DNA of 64,000 nt from Dietzia sp. ANT_WB102. Lineage in GTDB: Bacteria > Actinomycetota > Actinomycetes > Mycobacteriales > Mycobacteriaceae. Below are positions 27,010 to 35,673 of this stretch, piece after piece. Position numbers and translations under genes: made by a program. How positions within the stretch are numbered: position 1 is the first letter of the stretch; every line of letters begins with the position of its first letter. The stretch is from contig NZ_VOBA01000001.1 of assembly GCF_008369165.1 (NCBI RefSeq), positions 868,001 through 932,000 on the forward strand, given 5' to 3'. A model generated the notes under the pieces. It was not told the origin of the DNA and made no database searches. It was given only the letters and a program-made list of their open reading frames with translations.

Positions 27010-27100
27010 GTGCCCGCCGGCTGCCCGTGCCCGTGCCCTTGCCCGCCGCCCGCCGCCCGCCGCCCGTGCCCTTGCCTGCCGCCCGCCGCCCGCGCCTGCC
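27010..27100. repeat. CCCGCCG / CCCGTGCCCTTG imperfect tandem repeats
   Basis: Strongly C-skewed block: CCCGTGCCCTTGCC occurs twice, each followed by runs of the 7-nt unit GCCCGCC. This is low-complexity slippage-prone DNA with no coding sense on either strand. Confidence 0.75.
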
Positions 27101-27101
27101 G

Positions 27102-27171
27102 GCGTGGAGTCACTCCGTCAGCTGTGCCAGAGAGATCTCCTGCGAAAACGCTGCACGCAGTGACTCCACGC
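27102..27171. repeat. Palindromic element B (13-bp arms, 44-nt loop)
   Basis: GCGTGGAGTCACT (27102-27114) pairs perfectly with 27159-27171 across 44 nt. The loop has its own stem (GAGA/TCTC and CAGC/GCTG). Core arm to core arm is 66 nt, exactly as in element A (5211-5276). Written in the orientation that matches (A on the minus strand), both carry a GA[GA]AACG block at positions 41-47 of the 66. It lies between divergent genes. Confidence 0.75.
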
Positions 27172-27232
27172 GGTGGGGCTGGCGCGGTGGGGCTGGCGCG
27201 GTGGGGCCGCGATGGGGCCGCGATGGGGCCGA
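27168..27232. repeat. G-rich short tandem repeats
   Basis: GCGCGGTGGGGCTG is repeated about three times and GCGATGGGGCC twice in a row, directly after the right arm of palindromic element B. G-quadruplex formation is conceivable. Confidence 0.65.
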
Positions 27233-27266
27233 CGAGCAGCGACACAGCGATACATGAGGCCTGCGG

Positions 27267-27293
27267 TGTCACATTCGGCAGTGCGCCCGCGTC
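27267..27293 (+). promoter_or_regulatory. ECF41-type promoter of the CMD-sigma operon
   Basis: TGTCACA (27267-27273), 16 nt, then CGTC (27290-27293). These are the -35 and -10 motifs reported for ECF41 sigma-factor targets, which usually precede the gene (CMD type or similar) linked to the sigma factor. The CMD ATG at 27302 follows 8 nt after CGTC, so the mRNA would have almost no leader. The promoter sits in front of the operon that encodes the ECF41-like factor, implying autoregulation. Confidence 0.75.
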
Positions 27294-27301
27294 GGAGTGG
27301 T

Positions 27302-27802
27302 ATGAGCACATCACCGGGCAAGAGCGAACAACGCAAACAGGTCAGCGCAGGGGCGATGGCGCCCATGCTGGCACTTGAGGCTTACTCCCGAGCGCGAGTC
27401 TCCCGGCAGGACAGTCACCTCATCCGGCTCCGGGCGTCCGCGGTGAACGGGTGCCGCTACTGCACCGCGATGCACCGCCGCGATGCACGCAAGGACGGCT
27501 GGAGCGAGACCCGAATCGCGGTCGTGGAGAACTGGCCCGCCCACGTCGAGGAGGTCTCGCCGGCCGAGCGGGCGGTGCTGTCGTTCGCGGATGCCGTCAC
27601 CCACATCGATGGGGAGAAATCCGTACCTGACGAGCTATGGGACGAGGTGGTACGCCACCGGGGAGAAAATGGGGCTGGACAGTTGGTAATGGAGATCGTC
27701 ACGATCAACGCATGGAACCGGATAGCGATCGCCACCCGCAAGGACCCGGCGACGCTACGCGGCCTCATCCCGAGCGACCTCGAACCGGTGAAGCGGCGCT
27801 GA
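27302..27802 (+). CDS. AhpD/CMD-family protein linked to an ECF41 sigma factor
   Basis: 166 aa. AhpD-like core with AVNGCRYCTAMHRRDARK (CxxC and His), SPAERAVLSFADAVTHI and QLVMEIVTINAWNRIAIATR. The family supplies thiol-based reductase or decarboxylase activity. ECF41 genes are characteristically next to such CMD-type genes (family knowledge), and its presumed target promoter precedes this gene. Start at 27302 is close to the expected transcription start; GGAG 5 nt upstream is marginal. The sigma gene begins 8 nt after its stop. Confidence 0.88.
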   Translation: MSTSPGKSEQRKQVSAGAMAPMLALEAYSRARVSRQDSHLIRLRASAVNGCRYCTAMHRRDARKDGWSETRIAVVENWPAHVEEVSPAERAVLSFADAVTHIDGEKSVPDELWDEVVRHRGENGAGQLVMEIVTINAWNRIAIATRKDPATLRGLIPSDLEPVKRR

Positions 27803-27810
27803 CCTGCGGC

Positions 27811-28515
27811 GTGGTGTCCGATCGCGCTGCACTCGACCGGATCCGCGGCTTACTCCTCGGGGTGGGGTACCGCATCACCGGGAGCTGGGCCGACGCCGAG
27901 GACGCCACCGACGAGTCGCTGGCGCGGTGGTTGGCGCTCCATCCCGCGTCCGCCCCCCGCAACCTCGAGGCGTGGCTCACCACCGTCACGACCCGGCTGT
28001 GCCTGGACCGGTTGCGCCAACGCAAGCGGGAGTACGTCGTCGGCGTGTGGCTCCCCGAGCCCGTCGACACCGCTCTGCTGCCGGCGGACCGCGCTGAGCG
28101 GCGCGACGACCTACGGATCGCCATCCTGCTGGCCTACGAGCAACTGAGCACGGACGAGCGGGCGGCGTTCGTCCTGCGCGAGGCGTACGACCTGCCGTAT
28201 GCGGACATCGCCGACGCGCTGGGCGCGGGCGTGGCCACCGTCCGGCAGTGGGTGAGCCGCGCCCGCCATCGACTGACCTCCGACCTCCGCCCGCGCGAAC
28301 CCGCGTCGAACGTTCTGGTCTCCGGGCTGGTGGAGGCGGTCATGGCCGGCGACCTGGATCGGACGATCGTCGCGCTCACCGCAGACCGCCGCGGGGATCT
28401 GCAGACGGTGCAGGTGAGCGTGGCGGACGGCCGCGTCACGCGTCTGTACTTCCGCTCCAACCCGGAGGAGCTCACACAACTGGCTCTGCCCGAGGGGTTC
28501 CGCCCGTCCGCGTGA
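27811..28515 (+). CDS. ECF41-type sigma factor with shortened SnoaL-like domain
   Basis: 234 aa. Sigma-2: GVGYRITGSWADAEDATDES and RLCLDRLRQRKREYVVGVWL. The WLPEP linker motif of ECF41 is present. Sigma-4: LSTDERAAFVLREAYDLPYA then DIADALGAGVATVRQWVSRA. ECF41 proteins usually carry a SnoaL-like C-terminal domain (total about 290-310 aa) that regulates activity. Here it is only about 65 residues: it keeps the first helix (LVEAVMAGDLD) and the last strand (VADGRVTRLYFRSNPEEL) but lacks the middle, including the DGGGK region. GTG at 27811 or 27814 is the start; no strong ribosome binding site, so coupled to the CMD gene. No anti-sigma gene is adjacent, as expected. Confidence 0.88.
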   Translation: MVSDRAALDRIRGLLLGVGYRITGSWADAEDATDESLARWLALHPASAPRNLEAWLTTVTTRLCLDRLRQRKREYVVGVWLPEPVDTALLPADRAERRDDLRIAILLAYEQLSTDERAAFVLREAYDLPYADIADALGAGVATVRQWVSRARHRLTSDLRPREPASNVLVSGLVEAVMAGDLDRTIVALTADRRGDLQTVQVSVADGRVTRLYFRSNPEELTQLALPEGFRPSA

Positions 28516-28581
28516 GGGGCGGGTCTAGTCTCTCGGCGTTTTCCGTAGCGAGGCGTCGGCGGGCAGCCGTGACGGGTCGGG

Positions 28582-28929
28582 TCAGGCCGGCACCCACATG
28601 GCCATCTCGTTTCCGCCGGGCTCGCGGAAGTGGAACCGGCGGCCGCCGGGGAAATCGAACGGCCCGAACGTCACCTCGCCGCCCGCGGACTCGACCTGGG
28701 CGCGGGCCTCGTCGAGATCGGGCACCCGGATGACCATGAGCGGTGCGGGAGACTGCTCGTCGTCGTCCCCCTGCACGCCCGCGTCGATGCCGCCGCCGAC
28801 CAGGGTGGCGTACGACTTCCCGTACACGGTGGGCTTCCAGCCACAGACTTTCGAGAGAAACTCGGCTGTCGCGGGCATCGAGGTGCTGGGGTATTCGATC
28901 GAGGTGATCTCGAGAGGCGTTCGGCGCAT
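28582..28929 (-). CDS. VOC-family (glyoxalase-like) protein
   Basis: 115 aa, one vicinal-oxygen-chelate domain pair: EITSIEYPSTSMPATAEFLS then KVCGWKPTVYGKSYATLVGG, and the second half VIRVPDLDEARAQVESAG with FHFREPGGNEMAMW. The metal-ligand Glu of the second half (GGNEM) is present. Reaction not assignable. Start at 28929; no clear ribosome binding site. Confidence 0.82.
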   Translation of the reverse strand: MRRTPLEITSIEYPSTSMPATAEFLSKVCGWKPTVYGKSYATLVGGGIDAGVQGDDDEQSPAPLMVIRVPDLDEARAQVESAGGEVTFGPFDFPGGRRFHFREPGGNEMAMWVPA

Positions 28930-29107
28930 AGCTGTGACGCTACGGGTGTTGACACCGTAGAAATGTTGCTTTCGCGGACCCTCTATTACGTGTTTCTTAG
29001 CCGCGCGGGTCCAGTTCGCCACCGTGTGTTCAGGAGCGCCGCCGGGCGTGCATGCGCCGCCGGGCCTACATGCGCTGCTGGCGTTCGGACGATGAGCCTC
29101 GTCCAGA

Positions 29108-29803
29108 TCAGCCGCGAGCGGCAACCCACCGGTCGAGGAGATCGGCGGCCGCGGCCCGCGGGTCCGGGGCGGTCATGATCGCCGAGACCACGCACACCCC
29201 GTCCAGCGCGGTCGCCGCCACCTGCGCGACGGTCGAGGGCGTGATCCCGCCGATGCCCACCGCGCGAATACCCGCGTGGTGCGCGGCCCGGGCCAGCCCG
29301 TCGGCACCCGCAGGGCCCAGAGCCTCGGCGGTGTCGGTCTTGGTGGCCGTCGACCACACCGGGCTCACCCCGATGACGTCCGGCGCCGACCCGGGCCCCG
29401 CCACCGCTGCGGCCAACTGGGCGTCGGACTCGATCGACAGTCCCAGCATCAACTCGCCAGGCAACGCCGCGCGGGCCCGGGGCAGCGGCACGTCCCGCTG
29501 GCCGATGTGCAGATGCAGGCCCAGCTCGCGCGCGACGTCCAGGCGGTCGTTGACGAACACCGGCACGTCACGGCCCGTCTCGGCGCACGCCTGCGCGACG
29601 GCCTCGGCGACGGCCGCGGCGTGTGTGGCGAACTGGTCGTCGTCGCACTCCTTGTCCCGGATCTGGACCACCCCCACCCCGCCGAGTACCGCCTCGTAGG
29701 CGATCCCCGGCACCGCGTCGCGCCCGCCGCCCAGGTGGGGATCGGTGACCAGGTAGAGCCGCCAGTCGACGCCGGCGCCGCGGCCGGGAGGGGCGGTGCT
29801 CAC
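29108..29803 (-). CDS. thiE: Thiamine-phosphate synthase
   Basis: 231 aa TIM barrel that joins HMP-PP and thiazole phosphate to thiamine phosphate. Motifs: [67 protein letters not shown]. The GTG at 29803 overlaps the thiM stop by four nt (GTGA), giving a coupled thiM-thiE salvage pair. No TPP riboswitch is seen upstream of thiM. Confidence 0.94.
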   Translation of the reverse strand: MSTAPPGRGAGVDWRLYLVTDPHLGGGRDAVPGIAYEAVLGGVGVVQIRDKECDDDQFATHAAAVAEAVAQACAETGRDVPVFVNDRLDVARELGLHLHIGQRDVPLPRARAALPGELMLGLSIESDAQLAAAVAGPGSAPDVIGVSPVWSTATKTDTAEALGPAGADGLARAAHHAGIRAVGIGGITPSTVAQVAATALDGVCVVSAIMTAPDPRAAAADLLDRWVAARG

Positions 29804-30699
29804 GCCTCGGTCACCGTGACCGCGCCCGCGATCTCCTCGGGCGTCAGGGTGTACAGGGCGTCGAGCCAGGCCACGGCGAAGCTGCCCGGGCCCGCCGCGG
29901 TGCGCCCGGCGACCGTCCCCGCGGCCCCGGCGTGGGCATGTGCGGCGACCACCGCGTCGTGGTCCGCGATGCCCGCCTGCCGCGCCGCCCCCAGGTAGGC
30001 CGCGGTGAGCGCGCCGAGGGCGCAGCCGGTGCCGATGACCTTCTGCAGCAGGGGGTGGCCCGACTCGATCCACGTCGCGCGGGTGGTGGGCACGGTGTTG
30101 GTCGAGTCGCCGGGATGCTGTGTGACGACGAGGTCCCGCGGCCCCGTCACGGCGACCACAGCCCCCGATCGGGCCGAGAGGTCCCGGGCCGCGGGCTCGG
30201 CAGCGACCACGTCCTCGGTGGAGTCGACGCCCCGGCCGCCCGCCCCCGTGCCGGCGAGCGCGATGGTCTCCGACGCGTTGGCCCGGATCGCGGCGGGCCC
30301 CGAGCGCAACCAGTCGGTGGCCAAGTCGGTGCGCAGGGTGAGCCCACCGACCGCGACCGGGTCCAGCACCCACGGGGTGTCCGCGGCGCGGGCGGCGGCG
30401 ATCGCGGCGTGCATGCCCTCGACCTGCTCGGTCGTCGGATTGCCCACGTTGATCAGCACCCCGGAGGCGATGGCGGCGAAGTCACCCGCCTCATCCGGGT
30501 GATCGACCATCGCCGGCGCGGCACCGGCGGCAAGCAGGACGTCCGCAGTGATCTGTCGGACCACGGAGTTGGTGAGGCAGTGCACGAGCGGGCCGGCCTC
30601 GCGCATCACGGACACCAGGCGGGCGACATCGACGGGCTGGCCGGCTGAGTGGCCTGCGGAGCGGTCGGGGTGGGAGGTCATGTCAGCGTCGGAGGACAT
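29800..30699 (-). CDS. thiM: Hydroxyethylthiazole kinase
   Basis: 299 aa ribokinase-like kinase that phosphorylates the thiamine thiazole moiety in salvage. Motifs: [45 protein letters not shown], and the C-terminal anion hole and catalytic Cys in [17 protein letters not shown]. Start at 30699 with GGGGG just upstream; Met at 30681 is an alternative. Only 69 nt separate it from the divergent luciferase-like gene, so the two promoters overlap or abut. Confidence 0.94.
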   Translation of the reverse strand: MSSDADMTSHPDRSAGHSAGQPVDVARLVSVMREAGPLVHCLTNSVVRQITADVLLAAGAAPAMVDHPDEAGDFAAIASGVLINVGNPTTEQVEGMHAAIAAARAADTPWVLDPVAVGGLTLRTDLATDWLRSGPAAIRANASETIALAGTGAGGRGVDSTEDVVAAEPAARDLSARSGAVVAVTGPRDLVVTQHPGDSTNTVPTTRATWIESGHPLLQKVIGTGCALGALTAAYLGAARQAGIADHDAVVAAHAHAGAAGTVAGRTAAGPGSFAVAWLDALYTLTPEEIAGAVTVTEA

Positions 30700-30768
30700 G
30701 CCCCCAGTGTGCCGCCCCCGCCAGGGTGCTACAGGAATAGCGTGCCGGCGGGCCGGGTTGCACGGGGC

Positions 30769-31806
30769 ATGACCTCCCCCGAGACCCGCTCCGCCAGCGG
30801 CACCGAATCCCATTCCGCCCTGCCCTTGTCCGTCATCGACTTCGCGACCGTCCGCCCCGGTCAGTCCGTGGGTGAGGCGCTGCAGGACTCGGTGTTGCTG
30901 GCGCAGAAGGCGGAGGAACTGGGCTACGAGCGGGTCTGGTACTCCGAGCACCACAACATGCCCGCCATCGCCTCCTCGGCGCCGGCAGTACTCATGGCGC
31001 ACATCGCGTCGCACACCAAGCGGATCCGCCTGGGCTCCGGCGGGGTGATGCTGCCCAACCACTCGCCGATAGTGATCGCCGAGCAATTCGGCACGCTCGC
31101 CGAGCTGCACCCGGGGCGCATCGACCTGGGGTTGGGCCGCGCGCCCGGCACCGACCCGCAGACCCTGCGCGCGCTGCGCCGTGAACCGTCGGCGGCGGAG
31201 AAATTCCCCGACGACGTCCGCGAGTTGCAGGCGTTCCTGGGCGATTCGCCCACCGACATGGCCCGCACGCGCGGGATCGTCGCCGTGCCCGGGCGCGGCA
31301 CCAAGGTGCCGCTGTACATCCTCGGCTCCTCGCTGTTCGGGGCGCAGCTCGCCGCCGCCTACGGTCTGCCGTACGCGTTCGCCTCTCACTTCGCCCCGGA
31401 CGCCCTCGAGCAGGCCTCGGCTGTGTACCGGAGCCGTTTCACGCCCAGCGAGCAGTTGGCCGAGCCGTACATGATCGCCGCCGTCAACGTGGTGGCCGAC
31501 GACGACGCCGAGCGCGCCGAGAGAGAACTGCACTGGTACCGCCGCCAGCGGGTCAAGCTCATGGCCGGCCGCGGCCGCGACTTCTCCGACGCCGAACTCG
31601 ACATGATCATGGAGTCCGCCGGCGGCCGGCAGATCCTGCACATGATCTCCAACACCGCCTGTGGCGACGGGCCGGCGGTACGCGACTACCTCACCGATTT
31701 TGCGCGCCGCGCGGGCGCCGACGAGCTGATGATCGCGCCGATCGGGTCGACGGTGGAACGGATCCACGGTTCCTTGGACGTGCTGCGCCGCGCCTGGAGT
31801 GACTGA
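30769..31806 (+). CDS. LLM-class flavin-dependent oxidoreductase (luciferase-like, group 1)
   Basis: 345 aa F420/FMN-type bacterial luciferase-like barrel. The opening [20 protein letters not shown], the [20 protein letters not shown] region and [20 protein letters not shown] mark the MsnO8/group-1 family. Natural substrate unknown; members are monooxygenases or reductases using reduced flavin. Start at 30769; no strong ribosome binding site. Confidence 0.9.
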   Translation: MTSPETRSASGTESHSALPLSVIDFATVRPGQSVGEALQDSVLLAQKAEELGYERVWYSEHHNMPAIASSAPAVLMAHIASHTKRIRLGSGGVMLPNHSPIVIAEQFGTLAELHPGRIDLGLGRAPGTDPQTLRALRREPSAAEKFPDDVRELQAFLGDSPTDMARTRGIVAVPGRGTKVPLYILGSSLFGAQLAAAYGLPYAFASHFAPDALEQASAVYRSRFTPSEQLAEPYMIAAVNVVADDDAERAERELHWYRRQRVKLMAGRGRDFSDAELDMIMESAGGRQILHMISNTACGDGPAVRDYLTDFARRAGADELMIAPIGSTVERIHGSLDVLRRAWSD

Positions 31807-31886
31807 AGGGGCCGGATGAGGTGCCCTTGGTCACGATAGGAGGGATAGCGGGCGCGCAGTCGTAGCCGCGGGTGCCCGACCGGGCC

Positions 31887-31899
31887 TATTCTGGAGGTA
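31887..31899 (+). promoter_or_regulatory. Leaderless -10 of desaturase 1
   Basis: TATTCT (31887-31892) lies exactly 6 nt before the ATG at 31899. GGAGGT fills that gap and touches the ATG, too close to work as a Shine-Dalgarno. Transcription is expected to start at or next to the A of ATG. Confidence 0.5.
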
Positions 31900-33101
31900 T
31901 GGCGATTTCCGATGTCGGCGAATACGCCCACCTCAGCCCAGATCAGATCGAGGAGCTCGGGCGGGAGCTCGATGCGATCCGCGCCGAGGTCATCGCCTCG
32001 CGCGGTGAGCGTGACTACCGCTATATCCACAACATCATCAGACTCCAGCGCGGCCTGGAGTTCGGTGCGCGAGCACTCCTGTACTTCGGCGCCCGCAACC
32101 GCACCGTGTGGACCTTGGGGACCGGCACCCTGGCCGTGGCCAAGATCCTCGAGAACATGGAGCTCGGCCACAACATCATGCACGGCCAGTGGGACTGGAT
32201 GAACGATCCGGAGATCCACTCGACCAACTGGGAGTGGGACCTGGTCGGCAGCTCCGCCGATTGGAAACACACCCACAACCACCTGCACCACAAGTACACC
32301 AACATCGTCGGCATGGACGACGACGTAGGTTTTGGAGTCTTGCGCGTCACCCGCGATGTCCCGTGGGAGCCGAAGTTCGCGGCAAACGTCTTGGTCAACG
32401 CGGTTCTCATGCTCGGCTTCGAGTGGGGGATCGGCCTCCAGGCGGTCGAGGTGGCCGACGCCGTCGACCCTAAGGCGTCCCCGGCGGAGCGGCGCCGGGC
32501 CCGCGCGTTCCTCCGTAAAGCAGGCAAGCAGATCCTCAAGGACTACGTCCTGTTCCCGGTGCTCGCCGGCCCGAGCGGACGCCAAGCCCTCACCGCCACC
32601 GTCACGGCGAACATCATCCGCAACATCTGGACCAACGCGGTGATCTTCTGTGGGCACTTCCCCGACGGCGCCGAGAAGTTCACCATCAAGGACACGGAGA
32701 CCGAGACGCAGGCCGAGTGGTACCTGCGGCAGATGCTCGGTAGCGCCAACATTGACGGCGGCCCGATCATGAACTTGATGTCCGGCAACCTGTCGTTCCA
32801 GATCGAGCACCACATGTTCCCGGATCTGCCGTCCAACAGGTACTCGGAGATCTCACTCAAGGTCCGCGAACTGTGTGAGCGCTACGACCTGCCGTACGTC
32901 AGCGGGCCGCTGTGGAAGCAGTACCTGCAGTCGTGGCGCACTATCGCACGGCTGTCACTGCCGGACCGCTACCTGCGCCGCACCGCCGACGACGCCCCGG
33001 AGACCCGCAGCGAGAAGATGTTCGCGCGCGGCCCGCGCATGCCCGGCCTGGCGACCGCGCTGGCCAGCGTCCGGAAGGGACGCGTCCGCCAGACCCGCTG
33101 A
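31899..33101 (+). CDS. Acyl-CoA/acyl-lipid desaturase, DesA3-like (paralog 1)
   Basis: 400 aa membrane di-iron desaturase. Three His boxes are complete: [29 protein letters not shown] and QIEHHMFP. Length and sequence closely follow M. tuberculosis DesA3, a stearoyl-CoA delta-9 desaturase that needs a reductase partner; none is adjacent here. It has a paralog on the minus strand at 40931. Start at 31899 (MAISDVGEYAHLS), which agrees with the other copy. Confidence 0.92.
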   Translation: MAISDVGEYAHLSPDQIEELGRELDAIRAEVIASRGERDYRYIHNIIRLQRGLEFGARALLYFGARNRTVWTLGTGTLAVAKILENMELGHNIMHGQWDWMNDPEIHSTNWEWDLVGSSADWKHTHNHLHHKYTNIVGMDDDVGFGVLRVTRDVPWEPKFAANVLVNAVLMLGFEWGIGLQAVEVADAVDPKASPAERRRARAFLRKAGKQILKDYVLFPVLAGPSGRQALTATVTANIIRNIWTNAVIFCGHFPDGAEKFTIKDTETETQAEWYLRQMLGSANIDGGPIMNLMSGNLSFQIEHHMFPDLPSNRYSEISLKVRELCERYDLPYVSGPLWKQYLQSWRTIARLSLPDRYLRRTADDAPETRSEKMFARGPRMPGLATALASVRKGRVRQTR

Positions 33102-33124
33102 GCTTCGATGAGACAATGTCCGGC

Positions 33125-33949
33125 ATGTCGCTGACGAGCATGTTGGAGGCCGCTGCGCGCGGCGGGACCGTCGAGATCGAGCAGGGGTGGACGCAGGGCA
33201 GGGCGATTTTCGGGGGCCTCACCGGCGCAGTGTTGCTCGCCGCGATGAAGGGGTGCCTGCGCAGCCGCGACACTGGCGCCGGGTCGCCTGCCGTCGTCCA
33301 TCCGCTGCGCTCGCTCACCGTGTCCTTCGTCGGCCCCGCCGTCACCGGCCCGGTCGAGGTCGACTCCGAGATCCTGCGCGTGGGCTCCAACGTCACCCAG
33401 TGCCAGGCCACCGTGCGTCAGGAGGGTGCGGTCGTCGCCACCGCCCTGGCCGCGTTCGGCAAGCACCGTGAGTCCACGATCTCGGTTGTGCCCCCGCACC
33501 CCATGCCGGCCCTGGGCGATCCGTCAACGATCGAGCCGTTCCCGTACATCGAGAACCTGACGCCGGAGTTCTACCAGTTCATCGAGCTGCGACAGGTGGG
33601 TGGTCAGCTGCCGTTCAGCGGCGCGGAGACGGCCGACCTGTCCGGGTGGGTGTCGTTGCAGGAGTCCCCGGCGCGCTTCGAGGAGGAGCACCTGGTGCTC
33701 CTGACCGACGGGTGGCCGCCGGCGCCCATCCAGATGCTCGACGGTTTTGCTCCCGGGAGCAGCCTCACATGGACGATCGAACTCGTCGCCGAGGTCGAGC
33801 CGGAAACATTCCCCGCCGATACCGTGCTCGGATACGAGGCCACGACGGATGCCGCCCGGGACGGGTACGCGCACACGCACGCCATGGTGTGGCGGGCCGA
33901 CGGGACGCTGGCCGCGATCAGCCGCCAGACCATCACCATCTTCGGCTGA
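33125..33949 (+). CDS. TesB-type acyl-CoA thioesterase-like protein
   Basis: 274 aa double-hotdog protein. FGGLTGAVLLAAM near residue 31, PLRSLTVSFVGPAVTGPVEV in the first half, and the second-half pattern ending GTLAAISRQTITIFG are typical of the thioesterase-like superfamily. Same length and architecture as the protein at 10099 but divergent in sequence. Start at 33125; GACAAT 7 nt upstream of it suggests a leaderless transcript. In-frame ATG at 33116 is an alternative. It follows desaturase 1 by 23 nt. Confidence 0.8.
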   Translation: MSLTSMLEAAARGGTVEIEQGWTQGRAIFGGLTGAVLLAAMKGCLRSRDTGAGSPAVVHPLRSLTVSFVGPAVTGPVEVDSEILRVGSNVTQCQATVRQEGAVVATALAAFGKHRESTISVVPPHPMPALGDPSTIEPFPYIENLTPEFYQFIELRQVGGQLPFSGAETADLSGWVSLQESPARFEEEHLVLLTDGWPPAPIQMLDGFAPGSSLTWTIELVAEVEPETFPADTVLGYEATTDAARDGYAHTHAMVWRADGTLAAISRQTITIFG

Positions 33950-33992
33950 CCCGCCCGGCCCCGGGCTCCCCGGGCCGCCGGACACAGAAAAA

Positions 33993-34055
33993 CCGCTACC
34001 CCGCCAGTGGACCCGCTGCCCGATTCCGGGTAGCGGGTCAGAGGCGGGGTAGCGG
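33993..34055. terminator. Nested palindrome with four GGGTAGCGG-type units
   Basis: Outer arms CCGCTACCCCGCC (33993-34005) and GGCGGGGTAGCGG (34043-34055) pair perfectly. Inside, GACCCGCTGCCCG (34010-34022) pairs with CGGGTAGCGGGTC (34027-34039) with one mismatch. It sits between convergent genes and is a likely bidirectional terminator. The unit GGGTAGCGG recurs twice on each strand. Confidence 0.6.
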
Positions 34056-34098
34056 ATCTCGTGGGTGAGGGACCGTTATCCGGCAGCCGGCGGGCCGG

Positions 34099-35673
34099 TC
34101 AGCCGGCGGTGCGGGTGGAGCGGCGACGCTGGTCGCTGCGGGGTCGACCGGCGGCCTGGCCGACCGACTGGCGCGCGCCCGCGCCCTGGGGAGCGGAGCC
34201 TTGTCCGGCCGTGTGCTGTCCGCCCGAGCTGCGCGCGCCGGAGCCGTGACGTGCCGACCCCTGCGCACCGGCGGCCTGGGGGCGACGACGACGAGCGCCG
34301 CCCGCACCGGACCCCTGCTGGTCACGCGCACCGCGCTCCGAGCCGTCGCGACTCTGAGCGCCACCGCGCTCGGCACCCTCGCGACCCTGTCCGCTACCGC
34401 GGGTCTGACGCTGCAGATTCTGGCTCTGGCGGCCCTGGCCCCGGCTGCGGCGGGCCTGCCCGCGGACGGACTGGCCCTCGGAGCCGTCGTCGGACGGCAC
34501 GTGCGCGGGAGGCTCGGGGGCGTCGGCCAGCGCGACGGCGGCGTCGGCGCCGATGGGAAGGGTGATCTCGCCGGCCGTGACCCCGGCAGCGCGCAGGAGC
34601 GAGCGCACCTCGCGTACCTGGTCTGAGGTGGCCACGGTGACGACGGTGCCGATCGCGCCGGCGCGGGCCGTGCGGCCCGAGCGGTGGACGTAGGCCTTGT
34701 GCTCGGCCGGCGGGTCGGCATGCACGACCAGCCCGACGTCATCGACGTGGATGCCGCGGGCGGCGATGTCGGTGGCCACGAGCACGGTCGCGTCACCGGA
34801 GGAGAACGCGTCGAGGTTGCGCACGCGGGCGTTCTGCGACAGGTTGCCGTGCAGGTCGACGCTCACCACACCACGGCCGGTGAGCTGCTTGGCCAGCCGC
34901 TTGGCGCCGTGCTTGGTACGGGTGAACATCACGGTCCGCGGATGCGCCACGGCGAGGTCAGCCAGGGCGCGGACGCGGTCATCGGCGTCGACGTGGACCA
35001 CGTGGTGGGCGGTCGGGCCGGAGGTGGCGGTGCCGTCGTCGACCGAGTGGTCGACGGGGTCGGTGAGGAACTTGGTCACCAGCTTCTGGACGCCGGAGTC
35101 CAGGGTGGCCGAGAACAACAGGCGCTGCGCACCGGCCGGGGTCGCCGACAGGATGCGGGTGACGCCGGGCAGGAAACCCAGGTCGGCCATGTGGTCGGCC
35201 TCATCAAGGACGCTGATCTCGATCGAGTCCATGCGGCAGTGCTTTTGCCCCATGAGGTCCTCGAGACGACCCGGGCAGGCCACCACGATGTCGACACCGC
35301 GGTTCAGCGCTTCGACCTGACGGCCCTGGGAGACCCCGCCAAAGATGACGGTCGTCTTCAGGCCCATGGACGTGGCCAGTGGAGCGAGGGTCTCGTTGAT
35401 CTGCCGCGCGAGCTCACGGGTGGGCGCCAGGATCAGCCCGCGAGGGGCACCTCGGGCGCGCCGGCCACCGGAAGCGGCCAGGCGGGCGACCAGGGGGATG
35501 CAGAAGGCGTAGGTCTTGCCCGAGCCGGTGCGACCGCGGCCGAGCACGTCACGACCGGACAGTGCGTCCGGGAGCGTGGCCGACTGGATGGGGGTGGGGG
35601 TGGTGATGCCGACGCCGCCCAGGACGTCGAGCAGGGGGGAAGGAACGCCGAGATCGGCGAAAGAACGTGACAA
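34099..35673 (-). CDS. DEAD-box RNA helicase with R/G/Q-rich tail
   Basis: 524 aa. Helicase core: GRTGSGKTYAF (Walker A), APTRELARQI, VACPGRLEDLM, LDEADHMAD (DEAD), FSATLDSG, and the C-terminal HRSGRTARAG. About 150 C-terminal residues are rich in Arg, Gly, Gln, Ser and Ala, a typical unstructured RNA-binding tail. Probably acts in ribosome assembly or mRNA turnover, e.g. cold adaptation. Start: no ATG is suitable; TTG at 35673 follows GGAG by 8 nt and opens at LSRSFADLGVPSPLL. Longer starts at 35736 and 35772 are less likely. Confidence 0.88.
   Translation of the reverse strand: MSRSFADLGVPSPLLDVLGGVGITTPTPIQSATLPDALSGRDVLGRGRTGSGKTYAFCIPLVARLAASGGRRARGAPRGLILAPTRELARQINETLAPLATSMGLKTTVIFGGVSQGRQVEALNRGVDIVVACPGRLEDLMGQKHCRMDSIEISVLDEADHMADLGFLPGVTRILSATPAGAQRLLFSATLDSGVQKLVTKFLTDPVDHSVDDGTATSGPTAHHVVHVDADDRVRALADLAVAHPRTVMFTRTKHGAKRLAKQLTGRGVVSVDLHGNLSQNARVRNLDAFSSGDATVLVATDIAARGIHVDDVGLVVHADPPAEHKAYVHRSGRTARAGAIGTVVTVATSDQVREVRSLLRAAGVTAGEITLPIGADAAVALADAPEPPAHVPSDDGSEGQSVRGQARRSRGQGRQSQNLQRQTRGSGQGREGAERGGAQSRDGSERGARDQQGSGAGGARRRRPQAAGAQGSARHGSGARSSGGQHTAGQGSAPQGAGARQSVGQAAGRPRSDQRRRSTRTAG

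Larger units (their letters stand above)
26931..27301. other. Repeat-rich 370-nt intergenic region
   Basis: No gene. It contains CCCGCCG-type GC-rich repeats (about 27000-27100), palindromic element B (27102-27171), G-rich tandem units GGCGCGGTGGGGCT and GCGATGGGGCC (about 27168-27232), and the ECF41-type promoter of the next operon (27267-27293). Confidence 0.8.

Noticed and set aside
30700-30768. TPP riboswitch for thiM-thiE
   Set aside because: The gap to the divergent gene is only 69 nt and lacks the conserved TPP-aptamer sequences.
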